A stretch of 64,000 nt of DNA from Legionella lytica (GCF_023921225.1 NZ_CP071528.1:248001-312000), one strand, 5' to 3'; positions 36,525 through 46,062 are shown, counted from the first letter of the stretch. Made by a program: numbers and translations. The notes: generated by a model from the letters alone, not told the origin.

Positions 36525-36558
36525 GCCTTATTTAGTTAGATAATATAACAAATAAGGC
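36525..36558 (+). terminator. Terminator of the stress cluster
   Basis: GCCTTATTT / AAATAAGGC with a 16-base AT-rich loop, 18 bases after the last stop. Confidence 0.6.
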
Positions 36559-36655
36559 CTAACGTTCACTTACAGTCGGCTCATTCGACAGTCACTTAAC
36601 GTCGCCAATAGAATACAATTAACTATAATTAATCAAACATGTATAAGGAAATTTC

Positions 36656-37329
36656 ATGCTTGGCTATACATTTTTTGACCTATTGGAGGACATCTATAAT
36701 ACATTTTGGTATCACAGAAATAAGCACTGGGCACGCTATGTGTCACCATTATTGCTGTTTTGGAATGAGAATTACTTTTTAGATTTCTCTGACTTGCAGG
36801 CACTCGCAAAGGAACGTAATTTAATCATTAGTGAAGAAGATTTTCATCAGCTTCAACATTATTTTGATGAAAAAATTGAGAACAATTTTTTGACTAGACA
36901 AGCCTTAACGTGCAGTTTAAATATTAAAAAAATTAAATCGCGTATAAAAGATGCTTGGCTATACGTATATGTTGACTCTAATGAAAAGGTACACGATTTT
37001 TATTTTAGCCAGAACGACGATTTTGACACTGCTAAAGAATTTTTCCAAAACTCTCTCGCAGCGAACGGTTTACCTCATAAAATAAACGTTCTTCTAAAAG
37101 AAAAAGTAAAAATGATAAGAAATAAATTTGATATTATAAAGAATAACCCTGACATAGATATTTTTTAATTATAGAAAAAAATGAATCTGAATTATGTAAT
37201 ACAATAGAATGGCTGTCCTACGATCTTAGCCCCAAAGGCTCAATGTATTTAATATCTAGAATAGACATCACATTCATAGACAAAAGAACACAGAAGTTCT
37301 TTAGAAAAATCATCGACAATACAAAATAA
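36656..37329 (+). pseudogene. Orphan protein split by a frameshift at a T-run
   Basis: The intact frame is 170 codons (MLGYTFFDLLEDIYNTFWYH...DIDIF) and stops in a run of six T at about 37162-37167. With one more T it would continue LIIEKNESELCNTIEWLSYD and RIDITFIDKRTQKFFRK to a stop at 37327-37329, about 56 further codons. The tail composition matches the body, so the original protein was about 226 aa. Mixed alpha/beta, soluble, family unknown. A shortened protein may still be made. Confidence 0.6.
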
Positions 37330-37368
37330 ATCCACTAAATTATTCATCCTAATTCTTTGGGAGTGCTT

Positions 37369-37845
37369 ATGTCCATCCACGAGCAAGTGATGCAGAAAAT
37401 GCAGGAAATGGCTACGTTTTTTTCTGCAAAAAATATTAGCCTAGATTTGCCTCCACAATCAAATCTTACCTTGGGAACAACCTATACTGAGATTGAGTTT
37501 GGTAACATGATTAGCGCAACAATCCCATTTAATACTAAGTTTATGAATCCGATTCATGTTTTTCAAGGAGGCTTTTTAAGTGCTGCATTTGATGAAGTGT
37601 TTGGTCCCTTATCTTATATGGCCGCAGCAAGACCCGTGGTAACTCTTGAATTAAATACGACCTTTATTCGTCCATTTGTAGCAAAAGATGAGTTTATTCA
37701 TTTGCGTGCCGATCTAGTCGCTCAATCCAAATCATCAATCGTTATGCGAGCAGAAGCGAAAACTAAAGCTGGAAAATTAGTGGCTACCGCCACCAGTAAC
37801 TCCTTGGTATTAACCGACGAGCATTTGCAGCAAATGCGAAACTAA
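37369..37845 (+). CDS. PaaI-type hotdog thioesterase
   Basis: 158 residues from ATG 37369 (GGGAG upstream). The hotdog core is clear: MISATIPFNTKFMNPIHVFQ, GGFLSAAFDEVFGPLSYMAA with the catalytic Asp or Glu on the central helix (FDEVFG), VVTLELNTTFIRPF and IVMRAEAKTKAGKLVATAT. Family members hydrolyse acyl- or aryl-CoA thioesters in the cytosol. The substrate cannot be told. Converges with the kinase-fold gene with a 1-base gap. Confidence 0.85.
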   Translation: MSIHEQVMQKMQEMATFFSAKNISLDLPPQSNLTLGTTYTEIEFGNMISATIPFNTKFMNPIHVFQGGFLSAAFDEVFGPLSYMAAARPVVTLELNTTFIRPFVAKDEFIHLRADLVAQSKSSIVMRAEAKTKAGKLVATATSNSLVLTDEHLQQMRN

Positions 37846-37846
37846 T

Positions 37847-39559
37847 TCAGGCTAGGCGCCTGCTATTTAACTCGTGATTCTCAATACCGAGTTCATATAC
37901 AGCCTGCTTCATTCGGCTTCTAAGTTCCGAGTTCTTGATTACGATATTTATAAGCTCGCTCGAATTTATAAACGGTAATTCCTTCGCACATATTTTTGCC
38001 AGTTGAGTATCAGGTAACAGCCAAAGGGTATCTTCTAACTCGTTCAACCAGTCCTGATAAATGTGATTAAAATTACATAAATATTCTTTTAAAGCATCAA
38101 ATAGTAAATGAATGGCCGCAGCCTTAGAATGTACCGTGGAGCTTTGTGTTTCTTGCAGTACCCTAAGGGTAATAAGGATGTTGAAGCTAGCTCTTAATAG
38201 GGCTTCAGTAAGCTGCCAAAAACCTACTTGCAGAGGTAATTTAATTTCATTTTCTGGAGTACAAACTGGCTGCAAATCTGCCTTAAAAGAAAATAAATCA
38301 CGATATAAATAACTATTTGAATGAGATGATTTTGAAATTTTAGTTTTAGCTACAGTATTCGCACCATCTAATCGCTTAACTTGACGTAATATAGCCTCCA
38401 AATAACGATTAAACTGAGCGGCTAATTGCGTTCGCTCAATATTATTAAAATCAACAATACTTTTTTCATCAGAAAACGAAATTACCTTGAACCAAAGATG
38501 CATTTGTTCGGCAAAAGAAATAGCCTGGCTTAAAGATAAGCGAACAATTATGGGCGTGTTTTCTTTATAATCTTGTTGATTTGGCTCGATTGAATTATTT
38601 GTAAAATCCGCCAACTCGGTCATTTTATTTAGTCGCTGCATTAAAATCTCAGATAAGTCATCAGAAAATTGTTGATAATCCCCTCTTTCGCCAAAGCTGA
38701 TGTTCTTAAAAGACTCTATATATAAATATTTAGCCAATTGTTCTTTAATATCATTATCCACTAAGTCGACAGGTAAATTACCTAAAATGCCATTGATCAT
38801 ACTTACAAATGTTTCTTTAGTAATTTTTTCTAGCAATTGTTTTGCTTGTATCGCAATAGCGGGAAAAAGACCTTTAATTCGTTTGTAATTTAAAAAATAA
38901 CCTTTCGTATATCCTTTATGGTTAAAAAATCCTTGGTATTCAAAAGGATATAAAAGATCCTCGTTGTTCTTCTTATGACCGTAATAGCGAAAAGCAGCAC
39001 CCCAATCAATACGCGCAAATTGAATAAAAGACTTTTCCATTGAAGATAAGATCTCTAAGCAAACTACATTGCCGCTGTGTACACTATGATCCCCTAGCAA
39101 TAATGAAAACATTAATGCTATTGCTAAACCATAATATTGTTTAAATTGAGTAAGTAATAAGTAAGAATATGGACCATACAACATTTCCCAAAGTGGGCTC
39201 CGATCAGAATCGTCATAATATCCCGTGCCAATAACTTTATATAATTCCTGAAATTCAACTTTTGGTTGAATAAGTCCATAACTACCGTCTTCGAATTGAA
39301 TTAATTGGGCACAAATCAGTGATGCATGATATATTTTGTCAACAAAACCTCGGTTCTTAAACTCTTGCAACAGTAAACCTGCGAACAGTTCAGTGAATAG
39401 CTCTCGCTTATCCTGTGGTTTTTTTACAAAATACTCAACTCCATTGCTATCAGCATAAAAACCATCTGCATCATTTCGATTTTTACCTCCTTCTTTACTT
39501 TTAACCTTAGTGAGTTCTTTTCCTTGATAAATAAGCATCATTAACTCAAGTAAATCCAT
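37847..39559 (-). CDS. Kinase-fold (PI-kinase/HipA-like) effector candidate, 570 aa
   Basis: The N-terminal lobe has EYFVKKPQDKRELFTELFAG with candidate ATP-binding Lys46/47 and paired Glu57. The catalytic loop is LLGDHSVHSGN (Asp157, Asn164) and the metal Asp is in ARIDWGAAF (Asp185, in place of DFG). This GDxxxxxxN...DxG pattern is shared by PI3/4-kinases, actin-fragmin kinase-like and HipA-like enzymes. The C-terminal 350 residues are helical and unrecognised. It could phosphorylate lipid or protein in the host. Translocation is inferred from Legionella context. Single gene. Confidence 0.6.
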   Translation of the reverse strand: MDLLELMMLIYQGKELTKVKSKEGGKNRNDADGFYADSNGVEYFVKKPQDKRELFTELFAGLLLQEFKNRGFVDKIYHASLICAQLIQFEDGSYGLIQPKVEFQELYKVIGTGYYDDSDRSPLWEMLYGPYSYLLLTQFKQYYGLAIALMFSLLLGDHSVHSGNVVCLEILSSMEKSFIQFARIDWGAAFRYYGHKKNNEDLLYPFEYQGFFNHKGYTKGYFLNYKRIKGLFPAIAIQAKQLLEKITKETFVSMINGILGNLPVDLVDNDIKEQLAKYLYIESFKNISFGERGDYQQFSDDLSEILMQRLNKMTELADFTNNSIEPNQQDYKENTPIIVRLSLSQAISFAEQMHLWFKVISFSDEKSIVDFNNIERTQLAAQFNRYLEAILRQVKRLDGANTVAKTKISKSSHSNSYLYRDLFSFKADLQPVCTPENEIKLPLQVGFWQLTEALLRASFNILITLRVLQETQSSTVHSKAAAIHLLFDALKEYLCNFNHIYQDWLNELEDTLWLLPDTQLAKICAKELPFINSSELINIVIKNSELRSRMKQAVYELGIENHELNSRRLA

Positions 39560-39611
39560 TTACATTATTTTTATCATTTTTAAAATTTTTAAGAAAGATA
39601 GGTTAGATATC

Positions 39612-39645
39612 ATTTCCAGTTTAGGCCAGGCATGCGGGAGAGCCC
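39612..39645 (-). repeat. Putative Tn3-type terminal repeat, copy C (diverged)
   Basis: TTTCCAGTTTAGGCCAGGCA then TGCGGGAGAGCCC. It aligns with copies A and B at roughly three quarters of positions, same orientation as A. Together with B it would frame 18333-39645. Confidence 0.4.
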
Positions 39646-39813
39646 ATACATTATGAAAAAGACAGTATAATCAATCTACAAACAAAACTATTTTGAATAA
39701 TTCTATAGACTCATCACATTAAATCGCCCAAAATAAGCTCGTTTTGCGCTTTTGGAATGATTTGCGATAAAACCTGCGGTTTAACTCAACTTATTAGTTT
39801 TAATGGATTAATT

Positions 39814-40806
39814 ATGACAAAGTATATAAGAAGTATAAGCATTGTGTTGTTAATGATGGCATGTCAAATCCTATTTGCAGGAAGCGGTTTGCTTTTTAAT
39901 GTTTCAGCAACGGGCACAGCAGGTGATGTAGAAATTACTCTCTGCTTAAATGGAAGAGGGGCTTTATCGTGTCAAAATTATGATGTCTCGGCTTTAAGTT
40001 TAAATATCTGCGCGGCACTAAAACATTCCTATCCGAATGCTGGAATTAAAGTGAACACACCAGATTTTAAAGTAGGGAATTTAGGTATGGATTGTGTACC
40101 CATCAGCAATGGATATTGTTTATTTCCAGTAAGCAATACTGCATGTAGAAGTATTTCGATAGTTGCCAACACCCCACTGACGATTTCTCCAACGTCACTA
40201 CCCCCAGCCCCATTGAATGTTGCTTATAGTCAAACAATTACCGCCAGCGATGGAACTCCTCCATATACCTATGCCCTTGTTTCTGGCGCGTTACCAACCG
40301 GTCTTACTTTAAATACTTCAACCGGAAAAATAACCGGAACACCAACTACTGCCGGAACCTTCTCATTTACTATAGGTGCAACCGATGCTAATGCAAATAC
40401 AGGCTCCAGGACTTATTCTGTTGCCATTTCAAGCTCATTATGCATAGACAGCACAACTACCCTGCCTTTTGACTTAGATGTTGATTTTACAGGAACAGGT
40501 TCCCCAGCTTGTGGCGACAATGGTCCCAATCCAGACCGCTATAAACTGTTTCAATACAACAGTATTGCTTGTATCGGGGGGCAGTTAAAAGCAAGCACCT
40601 GTGGCCAAACTACTTTAGACACACAACTTTCGGTATTCCAATCACAAGTTCCTCCTTTCGGAGCCTGTATAGCGGGTAATGATGATTCTTGCGGCGTACA
40701 AAGCGAAGTCACGTGGAGTGCAGGAGGAGGTGTTTATGATATTGTTATAAATGGATTCGGCGGAGCTACTGGTCAGGGGAATATAATTGTAACCTGCACT
40801 TGTTAA
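39814..40806 (+). CDS. Secreted protein with putative Ig (PIG) domain, 330 aa
   Basis: I start at ATG 39814, where the signal peptide begins (MTKYIRSISIVLLMMACQIL, cleavage after FAG); the frame extends to 39757. Mature part: an N-terminal Cys-rich domain (to about 115), a He_PIG-type Ig fold (SDGTPPYTYALVSGALPTGL, LNTSTGKITGTPTTAGTFSF) and a C-terminal beta domain (CIDSTTTLPFDLDVDF, IAGNDDSCG, VTCTC) like a pre-peptidase C-terminal module. Surface or secreted binding protein. Own terminator. Confidence 0.75.
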   Translation: MTKYIRSISIVLLMMACQILFAGSGLLFNVSATGTAGDVEITLCLNGRGALSCQNYDVSALSLNICAALKHSYPNAGIKVNTPDFKVGNLGMDCVPISNGYCLFPVSNTACRSISIVANTPLTISPTSLPPAPLNVAYSQTITASDGTPPYTYALVSGALPTGLTLNTSTGKITGTPTTAGTFSFTIGATDANANTGSRTYSVAISSSLCIDSTTTLPFDLDVDFTGTGSPACGDNGPNPDRYKLFQYNSIACIGGQLKASTCGQTTLDTQLSVFQSQVPPFGACIAGNDDSCGVQSEVTWSAGGGVYDIVINGFGGATGQGNIIVTCTC

Positions 40807-40813
40807 ATGAAGA

Positions 40814-40845
40814 GCTTGTCGCGAAAAATTAGTTTTGCGACAAGC
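40814..40845 (+). terminator. Strong hairpin
   Basis: GCTTGTCGC(G)AAAA / TTTTGCGACAAGC, 13 bp with one bulge, 7 bases after the stop at 40806. Confidence 0.65.
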
Positions 40846-41176
40846 ATTCGAGCGAAAGGTGCCTTAATCTATTTTCTCAATATTATATCCACTATCTATG
40901 GGGATCTTGATCCCCATTCTATTACTGATTAGAAATTTGCTCTGGCGCTGAAAATTTGCTTTCCTCATTAAACTATCGCTTGGATGCAAACAATTTGGGC
41001 ATCTAACTCATCTAAGATAAGCTGCTAAAAGGCCGTTCATCCGAGTCCCGTTTTTTTGAAGTTTTTTCCGGTTGAATAAGAGGAACTTTCTGGATTTTTG
41101 GTTGAAAAAAGCGCCGCGTTGGCCTGGTGTTGAGTTAGCCTAATATCGAATGCGTCAGATGTAAAAAGGTCCAAAG
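40846..41176. other. Intergenic, nothing recognised
   Basis: Between two converging genes. No coding frame or further structure seen. Confidence 0.45.
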
Positions 41177-42667
41177 CTATATCTTGGGGATTGGGTGATT
41201 AGATATTTTTTGTTCTGCGCTTTCTTTGGCAGCATGTTGTTTAAACGTTTCTAGAGTAAATTCGTGCATTAATATTTTAAGTTCTTTCTCTGAAATACAA
41301 TTTACTAAAAAATCACTGGTATATTGGATAATTTTTTCTAATTTATACTCTAAACGAGTATTCCGCAGTCCTTGCGGTCCTAATTTGAAAAATTTTTGAC
41401 TCGATTCTTTAGTAGTCTCTCCTTTTTTATTTATAATAAGATTTTGTTCGCTTAACAGTCTTTCTGGGATGACCTCATCATACACACTTTTACTTTGCAT
41501 CGTTCGAATAAGGGATAAAGGTATAGGACATAAGGTAATACTGAGAGAGAACGCCTTATCATCATTAAAAAAATTGGCCTTTTCGGGTGTTTTTAAGGCA
41601 GATAAATAATCCCAAATGTCATTTTGCCCCGTAGGAAGACGAAGAGTGTAAGAATGCATGGCATCATCGAGGGCAAATACCGAACATCCCTGCGGCGAAT
41701 TTTGTCTTTTTTCTTTAGCAACATAAATTTCATTTTCAGGGAATGTCTCCGCAAACTTAAAAATAAAATCATTAAAATACTTTGAGTTACTGCTTTCTTT
41801 AGTACTACCGAGGGAATCAATCAACCAGAGTTTCGCTCTCTCTTGAGTATCGATTCGAATTTCACCATAACAAAAGTGAGATCCCGAAATAATAAACCGC
41901 TTCTGGATAGGATGGTTTTGTTTAAGTGCAGTAAAAAAGTCTAAATATTCATTCTCTTTTAATAATACAGGATCAAAAGGATAAGTTTTCCTTTTCTTGA
42001 CTTGTGCAAGCACGAGCAAGATTTCTTGATACCCTAAAAAACCAAAACCATGCGTTAACGGTTGGATGTAATTGCTAAACCATAAATACTTGTCTTCGGG
42101 CATGGACAGTAGTTTTCTTAATCGGATGGACTTTTCTTCATCTAGGTTTCTTATTTTCTCTTTAAATAGAACAGAGTTAAATTTTTTTAGTTCTAGAAGC
42201 AGATATGCATTGTATTGATTTAGAGCTGTTTGGAACAAAATATCATAACCCTCCCCTTTTTTTGCTAAATTTGATTGTAATAAGAGATCGGCTGCTTCCT
42301 GCAACGGATATTTTTTAAAAAGGCTATCTACAATATAAAACAAATAATTCGGGTGAGTTAATATTGGGTGTAAATTGGTTAATACTTGAGCAAGATTATT
42401 TTTATGGATATCATCGTTGATAAAACCGGTGATAATTCCTTTAATATAAGGTTCTATATCAGATTCATGAATACTTAACAGATAGTTCAAAAATTCATCG
42501 CATAAAATGCCTGTGTTTTTATTTTCTGTTTTAGGATTGATAAACCAAGCAGAAGCATTGACAGAATTTAAATTATCACTCTCTAATAAATATACAGCTG
42601 CTTGTTGATAATTTTGATCTTTAATTAGCTGGATTAGCTCTTTTGCTTCATTAGCGGGAGTAGGCAT
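41177..42667 (-). CDS. YopJ-like (C55/CE clan) cysteine effector candidate, 496 aa
   Basis: A helical N-terminal half (about 1-250) precedes a catalytic block in the order His-Asp-Cys: SGSHFCYGEIRID (His264), KLWLIDSLGS (Asp284) and RQNSPQGCSVFALDDA (Cys328). This order and the Q...GC.VFAL signature fit YopJ-family acetyltransferases and related CE-clan proteases. The C-terminal tail is charged and helical. Likely to modify host proteins if translocated by Dot/Icm, which is inference. No membrane segment. ATG 42667. Confidence 0.6.
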   Translation of the reverse strand: MPTPANEAKELIQLIKDQNYQQAAVYLLESDNLNSVNASAWFINPKTENKNTGILCDEFLNYLLSIHESDIEPYIKGIITGFINDDIHKNNLAQVLTNLHPILTHPNYLFYIVDSLFKKYPLQEAADLLLQSNLAKKGEGYDILFQTALNQYNAYLLLELKKFNSVLFKEKIRNLDEEKSIRLRKLLSMPEDKYLWFSNYIQPLTHGFGFLGYQEILLVLAQVKKRKTYPFDPVLLKENEYLDFFTALKQNHPIQKRFIISGSHFCYGEIRIDTQERAKLWLIDSLGSTKESSNSKYFNDFIFKFAETFPENEIYVAKEKRQNSPQGCSVFALDDAMHSYTLRLPTGQNDIWDYLSALKTPEKANFFNDDKAFSLSITLCPIPLSLIRTMQSKSVYDEVIPERLLSEQNLIINKKGETTKESSQKFFKLGPQGLRNTRLEYKLEKIIQYTSDFLVNCISEKELKILMHEFTLETFKQHAAKESAEQKISNHPIPKI

Positions 42668-42989
42668 AAAATCACTCTCAAGTATACTGTCTAAATTTTA
42701 ACCTTTTTGGTTTTTTTTATCAACTTAAGCTGAGTGCTCCAAGATATCTCTGTTTCAAATAAGATTTGAGATTCATTGATGGATAGATTTAAGAGTACTG
42801 GCTGTACCATTGCCAACATAAAGTATCGTTAATGATGAAAAAAACGACAAATAGATCGATTTATTTACCGACACTCTCCAAAATGATATTATGCATATCT
42901 CATTAATATCCTAGGATTGCTAGGAATTTTTTTATATACAAGTTCTGCCATTTGTATTTAGCCATTGAGTTACAAGGACTAAATCGATA
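42668..42989. other. Divergent promoter region
   Basis: Separates two divergent effector-like genes; must hold both promoters. Very AT-rich, with no gene recognised. Confidence 0.4.
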
Positions 42990-43073
42990 ATGAAAGAATT
43001 ATATTTTTTATTACGCCAATATTGGTGGCCTGCCGTCCAAATTAAATGCTTAAAAGGAGTGATTAATGTTTAG
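42990..43073 (+). CDS. 27-aa leader peptide overlapping the GDPD start
   Basis: ATG 42990 opens MKELYFLLRQYWWPAVQIKC..., stopping at TAG 43071-43073, so it overlaps the GDPD ATG (43066) by 8 bases. The GDPD ribosome site (AAAGGAG) lies inside it. This arrangement would couple translation of the two. The WW and hydrophobic content are unusual. Could be chance. Confidence 0.4.
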   Translation: MKELYFLLRQYWWPAVQIKCLKGVINV

Positions 43074-45594
43074 AGGTACTCTTCCTAAATCCCTTAATGA
43101 TTTAGTTATCATTACCGGCCATCGTGGTATGGGGGTCACTGAAAAGCCTCGTCATCAATTCTTTGAAAATGTAACATCTTATCCTGAGAATTCATTAGAG
43201 GCGTTCACTATAGCATTGGGATATGGAATCCACAGCATTGAATGTGATATTCATGTATCTCAAGATGGGGAGCCTATGGTTATACATGGCAGCAAAATAG
43301 CTCCTTATGCAGATTTAATTTCCACGCAAGGCATGGATGAAAAAAGTCAAGCTCTTTTAAAAGAATGGCTTCTTTGTATTCCGAGCGAACAAGTTGACCC
43401 AAAGTCAATTTCTCTCGATGATACATTGCAAGTGGAGAAATTTACTACCAAAGTTCTACAGTCCTGCTTCTCTTTAAAATCATATGACGTAGAAATAGAA
43501 AAAACCAGGCTCGAAGGACGATCGAATTTTTTTGATGAACTAAATAGTAAAGAAAAAATCGCATTATCATCTACAGAGAGACAGGTCATCATCGACAAAA
43601 AAGATAGTCTATTAAAAACCAATCCCCAAAGACATCAAATCCCGACTTTAACTCAATTACTGCATTTATTATATGACAAAAATAAAGCGCGCAGCAAAAC
43701 ACCTCAACCCAATATCAAATTGAATATTGAATTAAAAGGAAAAGGCTCCGCAATCGCGTCTATCTTTGCTCTTTTGGAGTTTTACGAACAAACTCCTGAT
43801 GCCAAAGAGCATGTTAAACCAGAAGATATTATTTTTCTTGGTAAACGAGAGGTAGGTGAAATTTCTATCGCTAATGCCATGCTGAAAAATCATACAAATT
43901 TTGAGGTATCATCCCACTTTGAAGTGCCTGAATTATTTAATCATTTTATGAAGACTGATTCGCCATCCAAAAAAAAGGTTATGCTCAAATATCATTCAGA
44001 GCGTGCACTCCTGAATTTGGTTGTTAACCTATTTGCACCGCATGCTCCATTTAACCGCCCGGAAATTAGCGATTTCACGAGAAATACCATCCTTCTCATG
44101 GCCTATTTAAAGGCAGGTGGCAAGCCCGGTGACTTTTTGAACTTTCTTAAATCCATTGAAACCCCCTACCCATCCATTGAAAATTTCCTAGTATTAAAAA
44201 ACGTTCCATTGCAATTAAAACATTTAGCTAATAATGCGGAATGTAAAGAACAAGATAATAGTTACTGGAATAAGAGACGTAAAAAAGAAGTTAAATGCAA
44301 GCGAGCCTTAGAGGATTTAGCTCAATTAAATAGCTGCCTGATAGCCGCCTCCACAGAAGATGACTATTTAAAAATAAAAATGCGCGACCTTTTTGCTAAT
44401 CATCTCAAGCACACTGTAACGCAAATCAAGACAAGGCTGGATACGTATAACACCAAAAAGAAGAACTCTGCCGATGAATCGGAATGCAGCGAGGATATAC
44501 AATTTCATGTTATCCTTCAGATGATTACCAACCAACTAAAACGGTGCAAAACGAACCTAATGTTATCTACTGGTGATTTATTTGGAGTAGAGAATCTAAT
44601 ACCCGAAGATCCTGATTTTAATATCAAAGAAGGTATTGTAGAAATTACTAGTGGTGCGAAAAGCAACATTAAAGAGGCACTGATAGAATACCAGTATGAT
44701 GGTATTGATATTAGTCTTTTTGATTATTGCGGCAGTGTTCTCGATGCATTAGAAGAAGCGATTACCGAAGGCAAACTAGATAGAGATAAACTCATCCTGG
44801 GTGCTTCAGCATCTAATTGGAGAGCAGCAAAAATAGATAACACCGAAGAAACGACACAAAAAAATATAAAAAATCCCTATGAGGTGCCAAAAAGAGCATT
44901 GGATGTAGTTAAAGTAACACAGGTACCTCTACTGGTGAAAGTGGATGAGCCTGGTTGTTTCCATCATTTAAAAAATGAGCTAGCTCGATTAGAAATGGCG
45001 ATGGAATTAGAAAAGCAGATACCTGCTCCTACCAGGGGTCCACTTGACTCAAACAATGACGATCCATTCACTTACGTGGATACGGTCAGCGCATCAATTA
45101 GCGATACCCGCGACAATGACAACTTATTCACTCTCACAAATACCTCCGAAAATCTCAGTCCTCCAACCAGCGATCCTCGGAACTCACACACTAACCACCT
45201 ATTCACTCCTGTAAATGCTTTGAATTGTTTCAGTCCACCACTCAGTGGCTCCCACAGTGAGAGCCGATTAACTCGCATTAATTCCAAAAACCCCGCCCGT
45301 CCCTACCTTCCTACGTTCTTAAGCGGAGCAATAAACCGAGTCCAGAGCGATCTATCGTCAGCCACCTCTGGTGATAAACTTGGGTGGTTCACAACAAGCT
45401 CTGTTTTGGACAACTCATTATTTGATGCAGGAAATGTGTATGTCAAACAAACTACATTAGGTAACAAGCAACGATTTGAGCCCTGTCGAAAACCACCAAG
45501 AGGGACGCGCAAGAATAATCAGACAGAAGAAGTCCAAGCGTGCGAAGGTGCAGAAACGGAGAGCTCAATGAGTGCATCTACTGCAAAAAAATAA
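43066..45594 (+). CDS. Glycerophosphodiester phosphodiesterase-domain effector candidate, 842 aa
   Basis: The GDPD catalytic core is at the N-terminus: ITGHRGMG (His19, Arg20), YPENSLEAF (Glu42), IECDIHVSQDGEPMVIHG (Glu59, Asp61, His74), then after an insertion NIKLNIELKGKG with a later metal Glu. The family cleaves glycerophosphodiesters to glycerol-3-phosphate. It is much longer than bacterial GlpQ/UgpQ (about 250-350 aa): a large helical insertion and a Ser/Thr/Asn-rich disordered tail from about 660 with repeated LFT-N-S-PP elements. No signal peptide, so Dot/Icm export rather than Sec is expected. Confidence 0.75.
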   Translation: MFRGTLPKSLNDLVIITGHRGMGVTEKPRHQFFENVTSYPENSLEAFTIALGYGIHSIECDIHVSQDGEPMVIHGSKIAPYADLISTQGMDEKSQALLKEWLLCIPSEQVDPKSISLDDTLQVEKFTTKVLQSCFSLKSYDVEIEKTRLEGRSNFFDELNSKEKIALSSTERQVIIDKKDSLLKTNPQRHQIPTLTQLLHLLYDKNKARSKTPQPNIKLNIELKGKGSAIASIFALLEFYEQTPDAKEHVKPEDIIFLGKREVGEISIANAMLKNHTNFEVSSHFEVPELFNHFMKTDSPSKKKVMLKYHSERALLNLVVNLFAPHAPFNRPEISDFTRNTILLMAYLKAGGKPGDFLNFLKSIETPYPSIENFLVLKNVPLQLKHLANNAECKEQDNSYWNKRRKKEVKCKRALEDLAQLNSCLIAASTEDDYLKIKMRDLFANHLKHTVTQIKTRLDTYNTKKKNSADESECSEDIQFHVILQMITNQLKRCKTNLMLSTGDLFGVENLIPEDPDFNIKEGIVEITSGAKSNIKEALIEYQYDGIDISLFDYCGSVLDALEEAITEGKLDRDKLILGASASNWRAAKIDNTEETTQKNIKNPYEVPKRALDVVKVTQVPLLVKVDEPGCFHHLKNELARLEMAMELEKQIPAPTRGPLDSNNDDPFTYVDTVSASISDTRDNDNLFTLTNTSENLSPPTSDPRNSHTNHLFTPVNALNCFSPPLSGSHSESRLTRINSKNPARPYLPTFLSGAINRVQSDLSSATSGDKLGWFTTSSVLDNSLFDAGNVYVKQTTLGNKQRFEPCRKPPRGTRKNNQTEEVQACEGAETESSMSASTAKK

Positions 45595-45801
45595 ATAGAA
45601 AATTAAATATATTCTCTATAGAGAGATAAGGGTACTATTTGCATCCACATCAAAAAAGAAAACTAATGTGTTAGTGCAATTCCGAGGTGAAATTATCAAT
45701 GAACAGTTCGGTGAGAAATCGGTAACACAGTGAAAACTGGAACCATTTCCGCTCTTTCGATGCAATCGAGAACCTCATCAGCGTGAAAAGTAGCCTTCCT
45801 G

Positions 45802-46062
45802 CTATCTCGAAGAATGCGTTGAAGTACCATTAAACGAATTTTCTATATCATGGATGAATTTATTAGATTGAATATCGTCCCACGCTTCAGGTAGTGAAAT
45901 AGAGTTATCTGCTTTTGAGCTTACCCCGTCCATATGCATTTGATAGCCATACCAACAACAAATTAGAAGCAAAATAATATAAAAAAACTTATTTTTTAAG
46001 CGCGAAAATAACCCATTAAGCAATAAATAGGGGCGTTGCTGTTGCGGACTGGAGCTGTTCAT
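45802..46062 (-). CDS. Small single-span membrane protein, 86 aa
   Basis: Polar Gln-rich start (MNSSSPQQQRP), one span at about 26-43 (FFYIILLLICCWYGYQ), then a polar tail. AAAGGAAAA lies just before ATG 46062. Orphan. Confidence 0.6.
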   Translation of the reverse strand: MNSSSPQQQRPYLLLNGLFSRLKNKFFYIILLLICCWYGYQMHMDGVSSKADNSISLPEAWDDIQSNKFIHDIENSFNGTSTHSSR

